DNA of 8,495 nt from an archaeon (GCA_002688965.1 NZEE01000082.1:1-8495); one strand, 5' to 3'. Positions 1 to 6,401 are shown, numbered from the stretch's first letter. Numbers and translations are program-made. Notes: a model not told the origin generated them from the letters alone.

Positions 1-1
1 A

Positions 2-43
2 AAGAAACACGCGAAAGAATCTAGAAAATGGGTAAAAAAATAA
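2..43 (+). CDS. possible 3' end of an upstream gene (partial)
   Basis: The window opens inside or just after an upstream gene. Reading from base 2 gives a Lys-rich tail, KKHAKESRKWVKK, ending in TAA at 41-43, ten bases before the next start. The other two frames also stop early (TAG at 22-24, TAA at 33-35), so the frame is a guess based on the natural-looking basic C-terminus. No function can be assigned. Confidence 0.25.
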   Translation, partial: KKHAKESRKWVKK

Positions 44-52
44 TATAATCTT

Positions 53-1321
53 ATGATATTATCAGAACAAGAAAAGAATAGAATTAGGAAATTACACAAG
101 AAACACTCAGTTATTAAGGAGCAAGCAAACCCAGCGATGCAAATTACATTTATAAGTTGCAACGGAAACCACGCTCCAATCACTCTTCCTATCCACGTTA
201 CACTAGATGGGCAAGAACTAACACAAAATGATGTAGGAAAAGCAGTACAATTCCCAGCACCAAATATTGGGACGCATGGAACTATAGAATCTATATCTCC
301 AACCACTGCTACATGGACCCAAGATGTTACTGAATCACCGTGTCCCCCACCACCAATACCTGCTGCAGGTATTATGTTTCAGATGTGTGGGCCAGGTTCA
401 CAAGGTACAGTCCCATACCAACTAAATGCTAACGTTACATTAGATGGGCAAGCATTATTATCATTACCGAATAATGGTGTAGGAACAGAGATAACATTTC
501 CACAATCAAGTCCCCAAATGTATGGAACTATAGACTCTATATTTATAACAACTAACCCTAATACAAATTTCAATGCTGTCTCAGCACCATGCCCTCCAAT
601 ACCACCACCTGCACTAGGATTTATGATGGGAGGCTGCCCTTACACATACACCAATCCATTCCCAATGGATGCTAACATGACATTAGATGGGGTACCATTA
701 GCAAACGTACCGAATTATGGTGTAGGAACAGAGATATCATTTCCACAAATGCCTGGGGTCAATGGAGTTATAGACTCTGTATTTATGTCAACTAACCCTA
801 ATTCAACCTTTGATGTTGTCTCAACACCATGTCCACCACCACCAATTACACCAATAGGTATAAGACTTGACACGTGTGGGCCAGGAGCAACAGGTTCAAT
901 GGACATAGTTGCTGACGTTTATATAGATGGGCAACGAATAGGAGAAATGACGGCTCCTCATGGTGTAGGAACAGATGTATATGATAACCAAGCAAATCCT
1001 CCTATACATGGAACTATATCAACTCTTTTATATGTGCCACCAACTACCTCTAATGTTCAGGATTTTACTTCGGGACCTTGTCCACAAACACAAACAATGT
1101 GGAAATGTCAAACTCAAGGGCAACCATGTGTTCAAGACCCAACTGGAACTTATAACGATGAAGCAACTTGTAATACAAACTGTACGTTACCACAATTTGA
1201 AGGACCTTGTGACGAATTTAGAAGGTGGCCTAAACGTGACCAAAAAGATTTTTGTTCCAATTGTGTAGGTAGGGATATGGAACCAATGTGTGAATGTTGT
1301 GTAGATATGGGATTAATATAA
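53..1321 (+). CDS. four-repeat, Cys-rich virion-type protein
   Basis: I do not know a named family for the whole 422-aa protein. Residues 1-24 form a charged amphipathic helix (LSEQEKNRIRKLHKK), a kind of N-terminal tag I associate with marine phage proteins. Residues about 30-348 are four tandem repeats of about 78-82 aa. Each starts near a Cys (C36, C112, C195, C275), contains a T-L-D-G or Y-I-D-G turn and a G-V-G-T-(E/D) motif (degenerate in repeat 1), and ends in a Cys-Pro run such as PCPPPP (C97, C180, C260, C343). This suggests small beta domains joined by proline linkers, perhaps with one disulfide each. Residues 349-422 hold ten more Cys, in the pattern C-x6-C, C-x3-C, FCSNC, CECC. 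No signal peptide or TM segment is visible. The gene is followed by a hairpin terminator. A fibre, decoration or adhesin role is inference only. Confidence 0.85.
   Translation: MILSEQEKNRIRKLHKKHSVIKEQANPAMQITFISCNGNHAPITLPIHVTLDGQELTQNDVGKAVQFPAPNIGTHGTIESISPTTATWTQDVTESPCPPPPIPAAGIMFQMCGPGSQGTVPYQLNANVTLDGQALLSLPNNGVGTEITFPQSSPQMYGTIDSIFITTNPNTNFNAVSAPCPPIPPPALGFMMGGCPYTYTNPFPMDANMTLDGVPLANVPNYGVGTEISFPQMPGVNGVIDSVFMSTNPNSTFDVVSTPCPPPPITPIGIRLDTCGPGATGSMDIVADVYIDGQRIGEMTAPHGVGTDVYDNQANPPIHGTISTLLYVPPTTSNVQDFTSGPCPQTQTMWKCQTQGQPCVQDPTGTYNDEATCNTNCTLPQFEGPCDEFRRWPKRDQKDFCSNCVGRDMEPMCECCVDMGLI
140..1096 (+). repeat. four tandem in-frame repeats of about 235-245 bp
   Basis: The units are roughly 140-373, 374-619, 620-859 and 860-1096, each encoding one Cys-to-Cys domain plus a Pro-rich linker. 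Units 2 and 3 are closest at DNA level: GGTGTAGGAACAGAGATA recurs at 476 and 719, and CAACTAACCCTAAT recurs in both, pointing to a recent duplication. Unit 1 is the most diverged. Unit 4 keeps GGTGTAGGAACAGA but has changed elsewhere. Confidence 0.85.
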
Positions 1322-1341
1322 AATAAAAAACAGCCCAAATA

Positions 1342-1369
1342 AAAAAACCACTCAATTGAGTGGTTTTTT
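1342..1369. terminator. bidirectional intrinsic terminator
   Basis: A perfect 28-bp inverted repeat: six A, then CCACTC, an AATT loop, GAGTGG, then six T. It is exactly symmetric about 1355/1356. Because it has an A-run on the left and a T-run on the right, it gives a stem plus U-tract on either strand. It sits in the 52-bp gap between two convergent genes, the repeat protein ending at 1321 and the holin-like gene ending at 1374, as expected for a shared terminator. Confidence 0.92.
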
Positions 1370-1373
1370 GTTT

Positions 1374-1670
1374 TTAGATATCTTCATTTTCATCATCGTA
1401 ATCATATTCATGAGTTACTGTCGTGTGAGTTGGAGCGGGGTCTTCTTCTACAGGTGTCTCATATTGAGGTGAGAAATTTTCAGCAGCTGTAAAACCAAGT
1501 CCTGCCATTACAATCCATTGTAGAGATTGGAATAGGTCACTCTCAATTGTAAAATCCCAAAATAAATTTGCGGTATAACCAATCAACATAAATAAAAGAC
1601 AAATAAATGTAACAAATCTCTTACTGGAAACTTTACCTTCACTACTTAACATGTTTTTTAAAAAATTCAT
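1374..1670 (-). CDS. holin-like two-TM membrane protein
   Basis: A 98-aa membrane protein, last in the minus-strand block. Residues 1-18 are a basic, SSEGKVSSKRF-containing N-terminus. Residues about 19-37 (FVTFICLLFMLIGYTANLF) and about 48-62 (QSLQWIVMAGLGFTA) are two hydrophobic segments, joined by a short acidic loop. The C-terminal third is soluble and very acidic (EYDYDDENEDI). Small two-TM proteins with an SSxGKVSSKRF-type start and a GLGFTAAE-type second helix are common in phages and usually annotated as holin-like, with a proposed role of permeabilising the inner membrane before lysis. No endolysin or spanin gene is visible in the window, so the lysis role rests on topology and resemblance only. 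The start is the first Met, with an A/T-rich leader and no Shine-Dalgarno sequence; ST1 ends 26 bp upstream. Confidence 0.75.
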   Translation of the reverse strand: MNFLKNMLSSEGKVSSKRFVTFICLLFMLIGYTANLFWDFTIESDLFQSLQWIVMAGLGFTAAENFSPQYETPVEEDPAPTHTTVTHEYDYDDENEDI

Positions 1671-1685
1671 AATAATTGTTTTTAT

Positions 1686-1693
1686 TATAAATA
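1686..1693 (+). promoter_or_regulatory. TATAAATA late-promoter-like octamer, antisense
   Basis: A perfect match to the T4-type late promoter octamer in the 26-bp gap between the holin-like gene and the downstream sulfotransferase. It points rightwards, opposite to the genes on both sides, so it would make RNA antisense to the sulfotransferases. In DNA this AT-rich, a few chance matches are expected in 8.5 kb, so this may be coincidence. Confidence 0.2.
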
Positions 1694-1696
1694 TAC

Positions 1697-2404
1697 CTAA
1701 CTTCTAGAATTTTTAATTTGATTATACAATTCCCAGTCCTCTTTATAGATTTCTTTTATTTTATTTTGAACATTTATATCAGAATCCACATAAGTTTGTA
1801 TTTCTTTTTTTAGAGGATTCATAGTTTTATTCGTAATAATAAATTTTCTAGGATTTAAAAGATTATATTTTTTACAAAAATTATCAAGGCCCACACTCAA
1901 GTCGTCAAACAACAAAGTCTCAACTTGATTGATAGATAAATTGTTATCTTGAAGTACAAGTATTTGAGGAAAAATATGACCATTATAAAAATTATTATTT
2001 TTTAAACTATCTAAAAAAACATTAAAAGATTCTATTATGGAATATTTTTCATCTCTCCATTTTAAATTATACTTTATTTCTTCTTCTATCATCATTGGGC
2101 TCCCACCTACATCTCTCCAGGATTCCCATTCTTTATTAAGTTTATATAACTTCCACAATTCCATAAATGAAGAAGCCATTCTAGTTAGTGGGTTTCTAAT
2201 CACCCAGAATATTATGGGATTGGGATTAGTTGGTTTTTTTATAGGAGGACGGCCTAACCAATCAAGGATAGCTCTAGAGGCATTTTTTGGTACTTCTAAA
2301 TATAAACAATTAAGAGCTGAATTATAATGAAGATTAATATCACACCGCCAATTATCAATATGTTCAAAATTTTTACTACGTGAAGGAGTAACTCTATACT
2401 CCAT
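1697..2404 (-). CDS. sulfotransferase, short paralogue (ST1)
   Basis: A 235-aa protein of the PAPS-dependent sulfotransferase superfamily, probably the carbohydrate type (Sulfotransfer_2-like). It would transfer sulfate from host-made PAPS to a hydroxyl. Residues 36-46 (LEVPKNASRAI) form the 5'-phosphosulfate-binding loop with Lys40. Residues 66-80 (FWVIRNPLTRMASSF) form the 3'-phosphate-binding motif R-N-P-x2-R-x2-S with Arg70 and Ser78. HIFPQ (143-147) matches the H-x-x-PQ signature of this class, and the C-terminus carries IYKEDWELYN. Only about 15 residues separate the two PAPS motifs. The N-terminus (MEYRV) and C-terminal 60 residues are very similar to the gene just upstream, so the pair is a tandem duplication. 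The first 11 bp overlap the end of that gene (2394-2404), implying coupled translation. The acceptor is unknown. Confidence 0.85.
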   Translation of the reverse strand: MEYRVTPSRSKNFEHIDNWRCDINLHYNSALNCLYLEVPKNASRAILDWLGRPPIKKPTNPNPIIFWVIRNPLTRMASSFMELWKLYKLNKEWESWRDVGGSPMMIEEEIKYNLKWRDEKYSIIESFNVFLDSLKNNNFYNGHIFPQILVLQDNNLSINQVETLLFDDLSVGLDNFCKKYNLLNPRKFIITNKTMNPLKKEIQTYVDSDINVQNKIKEIYKEDWELYNQIKNSRS

Positions 2405-2409
2405 TTTTA
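2390..2409. repeat. 20-bp direct repeat at ST1 start
   Basis: AACTCTATACTCCATTTTTA, identical to the copy at 3282-3301. It covers the start codon and first codons of the short sulfotransferase (read as the reverse complement). Flanking bases differ, so it is a remnant of gene duplication or a site where recombination could delete or add a sulfotransferase copy. Confidence 0.85.
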
Positions 2410-3296
2410 ATTTTATTATACATTTCCCAATCCTCTTTATATATTTCTTTTATTTTATTTTGGATATTTTTATTAGAATTAACATATTCTTCTATTTCTT
2501 TCTTTGCTCCTGGGACAAGTTGAGTTATATTTATAACTTCTAATTGTGGTATTGGAGTAAAATTATATTTTTTACAAAAGTTGTTAAGGGTAGCTTCTAA
2601 ATTTTCAAATAAAAGAAGTTCTACATCATCTATAGTCAAATGTCTATCCGTTAAAAAAACTTTTTGAGGAAAAGCATGAGAATCATAAAAGTTATTATTT
2701 TGTAGAGATTTTAAAAATAAATCAAAACTCTCAACCAAACTTAGACTAACCTCCAAATCATCAGTAATCCCTCGCATATTTATAGAATTTTTATTATATA
2801 GAGCTGGGTGATTTTTTAATAGTGTCAGTTTGTCCATATCAATATCCTGGTGGGGAGTTGGGAAATAAAAGCTAGGTTGGTAAAAGGATGCATAACCTTT
2901 ATTTACTTCCTGTAACATATGAAAAAATATAGAAATTATTCTTTTTAATGGGTTTCTTACCACAAAAAGTTTAATATCGTTTTCAATTACTTTGTCCATC
3001 TCCGGCCAACTAAACCCTACCATAGTCTCTTTAGTAGAACTTTTTGTGCCACAAATCTCACACAAATTTTTAGTGTGGATTCTAATTTCACAACATTTTT
3101 GACAAGATTCTTTCCATGTTTGTACAGGAGTAAACATTCTACCGCCCATCCATTTAATCATAGAAGTGGTGGCATTTTTTGGTACAGGTAAATAAGAGCA
3201 GCCCCAATCATCTTTACGATATAAAGACAAATGTGATTTGGAGTTGTCTATATGATTAAGATTATTAGTTCTAGGTGGGACAACTCTATACTCCAT
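2394..3296 (-). CDS. sulfotransferase with CxxC...CxxC insert (ST2)
   Basis: A 300-aa PAPS-dependent sulfotransferase, paralogous to its downstream neighbour. The 5'-phosphosulfate loop is PVPKNATTSMI (37-47, Lys40). The 3'-phosphate motif is FVVRNPLKRIIS (111-122, Arg114, Ser122). HAFPQ is at 207-211 and YKEDWEMYN at 286-294. Between the two PAPS motifs lies an extra region of about 45 residues with C65-x2-C68-C69 and C79-x2-C82 (SCQKCCE, LCEICG). This spacing looks like a zinc knuckle or ribbon and is absent from the short paralogue. A second extra stretch at about 130-180 also adds length. The start is 2 bp after the glycosyltransferase stop, and the end overlaps the next start by 11 bp, so the three genes are almost certainly one transcription and translation unit. 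Substrate specificity cannot be read from the sequence; a sugar hydroxyl is likely given the neighbouring glycosyltransferase. Confidence 0.87.
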   Translation of the reverse strand: MEYRVVPPRTNNLNHIDNSKSHLSLYRKDDWGCSYLPVPKNATTSMIKWMGGRMFTPVQTWKESCQKCCEIRIHTKNLCEICGTKSSTKETMVGFSWPEMDKVIENDIKLFVVRNPLKRIISIFFHMLQEVNKGYASFYQPSFYFPTPHQDIDMDKLTLLKNHPALYNKNSINMRGITDDLEVSLSLVESFDLFLKSLQNNNFYDSHAFPQKVFLTDRHLTIDDVELLLFENLEATLNNFCKKYNFTPIPQLEVINITQLVPGAKKEIEEYVNSNKNIQNKIKEIYKEDWEMYNKIKNGV

Positions 3297-3301
3297 TTTT
3301 A
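3282..3301. repeat. 20-bp direct repeat at ST2 start
   Basis: Second copy of AACTCTATACTCCATTTTTA (first at 2390-2409). It spans the ST2 start codon and the stop codon of the upstream glycosyltransferase. The two copies are 892 bp apart, which is one ST2 unit. Confidence 0.85.
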
Positions 3302-4534
3302 TGCTTTTCTTATTAGTTCTCTATAAACTTCTGCTCTATGCTTAGTGACTACATCTATATGATATAAAGGAGCAATAGTTTCATATAATTTTTCTCCCAA
3401 ATCTTCAATAAGTGAAGGATTGTTTATAAGTCTTTTTGTGTGTTGATACCATTGTTTATGGTTTTTATGTGTACCCACTAATAGACAATTACCTTTAGGG
3501 TTTATTTTACCTCCTTTTTCTAGTGCGTTAATACAATCTATTTTATAAGGACCATAATCTTGAGCTATTAAAGCTTTTTTATGAAATCCAGCTTCTATTA
3601 CTTTTAATTGTGATTTAACTTTATTAAATACATGTTCTTTAAGAGGAGCTAGGGAAATATCAAAACTATTATAGTTAGCAGCGTATGTTGTAATAGGTTT
3701 TGTCCAAACCCTTTTATAGGCTGAATCGTCTTCGTCAACAAAGTTACCTTTTTTAAATTTATGTAAGAAATCAGAGTATTCTTTTGATATAATTTTAAAG
3801 TCGTCTGTAAATATTTTTTCAAATAAGTACCATACAGATTCATGAGGTTCGATATTTCTAGTTTGCTGCTCATTAGTTTCAGGATTAATCATAGTTACAT
3901 TACCTCTTAAATCATAACCACATAAAACAAATTGAAACTTATCCTTATGTGTTCCATTTAGTTTACCAGGTAGACCACGTAAAATATCCAAATCAGCTAA
4001 ATGTGAAGAACCACCCAACCAGCCAACTCTAATACGGTTTGACTCTATTTTTTTAGGTTGGAATTGTTTTTCTGATGGATTTATAGCGTTTGGAAATATA
4101 AATAGATTGTTACAAAACCCTTTCATTTCTTCAGCAAAAACTTTTGTTGTTGTAGAAATATTTTCAGCCACTTTTAAACTTTCTTTTATATGGTGGTCTA
4201 ATTGGTTTTGTTTAACAATAGCGTGTGCTGGATGGTCCACCGTAGGTGACCAATAATCATCTAAATCACATATAGATGGTATTCCTAATCTTTTTAATCT
4301 TTTTATAGCTTCATGAGACCTTCCAAAATCAGGAGTTAAAGACCTATGATATAAAACTAAATCATATTTTTTTAAAAAATTATCGTCTTCTAATTTTGGT
4401 TGGTAATCAACGTCAATCCAAAATTCATCGGGGTACATTTGTTGTAAATGTACATGTGGGTCTACAGACCTAAATTTACTAACCCCTGTTCTATCACTGG
4501 GTATTATTAAAATTTTGTATTTTGCTTTATTCAT
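3299..4534 (-). CDS. GT-B fold glycosyltransferase
   Basis: A 411-aa protein resembling GT4-type (GT-B fold) glycosyltransferases, which move a sugar from an NDP-sugar to a glycan, lipid or protein in the cytoplasm. The N-terminal Rossmann half starts with KYKILIIPSD and contains SKFRSVDPH (19-27), YDLVLYHRS (57-65), DLDDYW (90-95) and FPNAINP (147-153). The C-terminal half starts at IRVGWLGGSSHLADL (168-182). The donor-binding region is DISLAPLKEHVFNKVKSQLK, then VIEAGFHKKALIA (292-324), with Glu314 in the position of the conserved donor-binding Glu. Residues 208-285 are a longer than usual insertion between these. Length is normal for the family. The gene directly precedes two sulfotransferases, suggesting that its product glycan is then sulfated. 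The sugar and acceptor are unknown. A 42-bp gap precedes the start, the largest inside the minus-strand block. Confidence 0.85.
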   Translation of the reverse strand: MNKAKYKILIIPSDRTGVSKFRSVDPHVHLQQMYPDEFWIDVDYQPKLEDDNFLKKYDLVLYHRSLTPDFGRSHEAIKRLKRLGIPSICDLDDYWSPTVDHPAHAIVKQNQLDHHIKESLKVAENISTTTKVFAEEMKGFCNNLFIFPNAINPSEKQFQPKKIESNRIRVGWLGGSSHLADLDILRGLPGKLNGTHKDKFQFVLCGYDLRGNVTMINPETNEQQTRNIEPHESVWYLFEKIFTDDFKIISKEYSDFLHKFKKGNFVDEDDSAYKRVWTKPITTYAANYNSFDISLAPLKEHVFNKVKSQLKVIEAGFHKKALIAQDYGPYKIDCINALEKGGKINPKGNCLLVGTHKNHKQWYQHTKRLINNPSLIEDLGEKLYETIAPLYHIDVVTKHRAEVYRELIRKA

Positions 4535-4576
4535 AAAGAAAAAATAACATTAACATACGATATAGTCAAAGGTAGA

Positions 4577-5176
4577 CTAGTTAATTTTTTTAGTTGTTAA
4601 TATTTTTCCTTCAAAAATAGTATTCCCCACAACTAATTTAATAGATTCGTTTAATTTGCCAGATTCTACTATTTTTTTAGAAATTCTTTCATCTATTAAT
4701 TCATCTAAAGATTCTTTAATAGTTTCTCTAACTAAATTTTTAAGTGAACTTTGTGTTATTTTTTGAGTTCTGGGAGAGGTAGGTGGAGAAGTATATTTTT
4801 TTGTAGTATTAAAAGAATGTGATGCCGAATCCATACCTGAAAGTTTTTTCATTTTTTCAGCAGCACCCTCAATTAATGAATCAGGTATTTGATTACCAAA
4901 AGATACTTCAGGTATTGGATGGTCAATCATAAGCTTTTTTATGGCATCAGGTAGGTTTGACTTTCTTACCTTTTCTTCTGTAATTGGAGACCTAGTAGTA
5001 CTAGCATTTGACTGTATTACATTATCAATACTTTCTGTATTAAAGTTATTAGATACAGGTGGTAAATTAGATTCAGTTAATGTATGCTGTGTTTTATTTG
5101 ATGGTTTACCATCAATAGCATCCATTACTCTTTTTGCTTGAATAAGTTTTTCTTGTAAAGTTTCCAATCCACTCAT
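4577..5176 (-). CDS. uncharacterised phage protein with C-terminal helix motif
   Basis: A 199-aa protein I cannot name. Residues 1-22 form a helix (LETLQEKLIQAKRVMDAI), 25-68 are a Ser/Thr/Asn-rich linker, and 73-115 contain a short conserved-looking block (LPDAIKKLMIDHPIPE at 75-90). Residues 118-137 are another Ser/Thr/Pro linker. Residues 140-170 form a charged helix (SSLKNLVRETIKESLDELI) of a type that recurs at the ends of marine phage proteins, and 179-198 (IKLVVGNTIFEGKI) look like a small beta-hairpin tail. The layout, with short ordered blocks on flexible linkers, is typical of an adaptor or scaffold-like protein. It has no Cys or TM segments. It starts 4 bp after the WYL-like gene and probably belongs to the same transcript. 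A virion or assembly role is inference. Confidence 0.75.
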   Translation of the reverse strand: MSGLETLQEKLIQAKRVMDAIDGKPSNKTQHTLTESNLPPVSNNFNTESIDNVIQSNASTTRSPITEEKVRKSNLPDAIKKLMIDHPIPEVSFGNQIPDSLIEGAAEKMKKLSGMDSASHSFNTTKKYTSPPTSPRTQKITQSSLKNLVRETIKESLDELIDERISKKIVESGKLNESIKLVVGNTIFEGKILTTKKIN

Positions 5177-5180
5177 ATTT

Positions 5181-5576
5181 TTAAAATTTTGAATTAACTA
5201 ACATTCTGTTCATTGACTTATCACCGAAAGGGTTATAAAGAGGGGGCTCACTAAAAGTTTCAAATACTGAGCCCTCACCTTTAATTGGTTTAAAACTATT
5301 CATTCTATCCGTCCTAAATAATCTCCAGTCAGGTAAAGGAATACCTTCTTCATTTACCTTAAGAGATGGTCCGGATATTTGATAAGCTCTAACAACTTTG
5401 TTATTTCTTAATGATTCGCCGAAAGCTACCGGGTATATTACTCGTTTACCAGGCCCAATACTTGCATCATCTTGATACTCCAACTCACAAACGTGTTTAT
5501 TTTTTATAGCATCTATTATTTCATTATTAGATGCTTGTTCAAATATAAGAGTTGATATTACTTTGTAAAGTTTCAT
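5181..5576 (-). CDS. small WYL-domain-like protein
   Basis: A 131-aa protein. Residues about 17-99 follow the WYL-domain pattern: a helix IIDAIKNKHVCELEYQD (compare the family's l.eAi...r.v.i.Y), then RVIYPVAFGESLRNNKVVRAYQISG (45-69), then WRLFRTDRMNSFKPI (84-98), matching the RtFRldRI strand. The eponymous W-Y-L triad is replaced by V-R-A-Y. WYL domains bind nucleic acid or nucleotide-type ligands and are usually fused to a helix-turn-helix in bacterial regulators. Here the domain stands alone with a Pro/Asn-rich tail (EPPLYNPFGDKSMNRM). Its place among assembly-type genes argues against a classic repressor. The function remains open; it could be a small RNA/DNA-binding or regulatory factor, or a repurposed structural fold. 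Confidence 0.6.
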   Translation of the reverse strand: MKLYKVISTLIFEQASNNEIIDAIKNKHVCELEYQDDASIGPGKRVIYPVAFGESLRNNKVVRAYQISGPSLKVNEEGIPLPDWRLFRTDRMNSFKPIKGEGSVFETFSEPPLYNPFGDKSMNRMLVNSKF

Positions 5577-5581
5577 TTATA

Positions 5582-5932
5582 CTATCTTGGTTCAGAAACT
5601 GTAGGTGTATAACCATCACCAGTATCTAAATTACCTGATGAATATTCTTTAGACTTATTATAAAGGTTATTTTTAACATTACCTATACGTCCAGTGTTTG
5701 GTTCACCATTACCTAAAATATCTAAACTACCACCAGTATTACCATCATCATACACACTAAGATATTTAGCGTTACCCTTACCTTTAGGGTCACCATCAGA
5801 TAAAGCATTAGGATGGTTAGTGTTATAACCACCCTCACTTTTATAAACATTTCTACTCATTAATTTTTCTCTTTCTTTAGCTGAAATATCTGATAATTTT
5901 TCTCCGGGTTTTTTTTGATTAAAATCTGCCAT
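5582..5932 (-). CDS. uncharacterised Gly/Asn/Asp-rich phage protein
   Basis: A 116-aa hydrophilic protein with no Cys, Trp, TM segment or signal peptide. After a charged start (KKPGEKLSDISAKEREKLM, 7-25) it is largely low-complexity and Gly/Asn/Asp/Ser-rich, with spaced aromatic residues (YNTNHPNALSDGD, GNAKYLSVYDDGN, SLDILGNGEPNTGRIGNVKN, NLYNKSKEY). Such composition is compatible with an extended or disordered structural protein. I recall similar short proteins in marine phage structural regions but cannot assign a function. It lies 1 bp from the preceding gene and 5 bp from the next. Confidence 0.7.
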   Translation of the reverse strand: MADFNQKKPGEKLSDISAKEREKLMSRNVYKSEGGYNTNHPNALSDGDPKGKGNAKYLSVYDDGNTGGSLDILGNGEPNTGRIGNVKNNLYNKSKEYSSGNLDTGDGYTPTVSEPR

Positions 5933-5933
5933 T

Positions 5934-6401
5934 TTATGTTATTATTTTTTTTATTATGTCTCTAATTCGAGACGCTTCATTATAAACTGCTCTATTATTA
6001 AGTATTTCATCTGAAGTTTTTTGTGTGCTTACTAATCTAACTTTAGATGAGTTTTTACTAGTATCTTTAGTATGGGGCTTTTTAAATTGATTATTAAGAC
6101 CAGCATTCATTTTTACCCGCTTATTACCATCAACTATCTTTCTTTCCCGTGTTAGTTTATCATTAACCCAGTCCAACAAATCATCACCCCCAACTAATTT
6201 ATATGATTCAGGATTTAAATCGTTCTCCATTTCATGCTTAATTTTCTTTGCCTGCCCATAATTTACTCCTTTATTTTTACATAAATTACTAAGTCTTTCA
6301 TAACCATTTGCTTTATCAGAAGTACGTTTTAAATTACTATTTAATGTATCTAATAATTCTTCTGGTAATTTATAAAAATCATGTTTAAGGTCCTTATTCA
6401 T
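5934..6401 (-). CDS. conserved phage protein of unknown function
   Basis: A 155-aa basic protein. Residues 7-62 are helical and contain FYKLPEELLDTLNSNL (9-24), then GYERLSNLCKNKGVNYGQAKKIKHEM (33-58). This layout looks like a small DNA- or protein-binding helical domain, and I associate it with marine phages. A second block, GGDDLLDWVNDKL (71-83), then NAGLNNQFKKPHTKD (99-113), is also distinctive. The C-terminus (ASRIRDIIKKII) is amphipathic. There is no known catalytic motif. The start overlaps the end of the upstream gene by 8 bp, so translation is probably coupled. A terminase-accessory or assembly role would be guesswork. Confidence 0.7.
   Translation of the reverse strand: MNKDLKHDFYKLPEELLDTLNSNLKRTSDKANGYERLSNLCKNKGVNYGQAKKIKHEMENDLNPESYKLVGGDDLLDWVNDKLTRERKIVDGNKRVKMNAGLNNQFKKPHTKDTSKNSSKVRLVSTQKTSDEILNNRAVYNEASRIRDIIKKIIT

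Noticed and set aside
140..1096. CRISPR-like or retroelement-type repeat array
   Set aside because: The repeats are about 240 bp, in frame and protein-coding, without short identical repeats and unique spacers.
975..1268. 97-aa open frame on the plus strand
   Set aside because: Lies fully inside the Cys-repeat gene in another frame; the protein has no repeat logic or motif of its own and is explained as a shadow.
2037..2327. 96-aa open frame opposite ST1
   Set aside because: Antisense shadow of a gene with intact sulfotransferase motifs.
540..4104. Further TATAAATA octamers inside genes (540-547, 2528-2535 and 2777-2784 on the minus strand; 4097-4104 on the plus strand)
   Set aside because: All fall inside coding sequence and are about as frequent as expected by chance in DNA this AT-rich. 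The one at 2528-2535 lies about 125 bp before ST1 in the right orientation, but translation from the operon already explains ST1 expression.
4541..4569. Sigma-70-like promoter (TTGACT, 17 bp, TATTTT) before the glycosyltransferase
   Set aside because: The -10 is a poor match, and the start of RNA would fall on the ATG itself. In AT-rich DNA such matches are common. It sits in the largest gap inside the block, so an internal promoter is not excluded.
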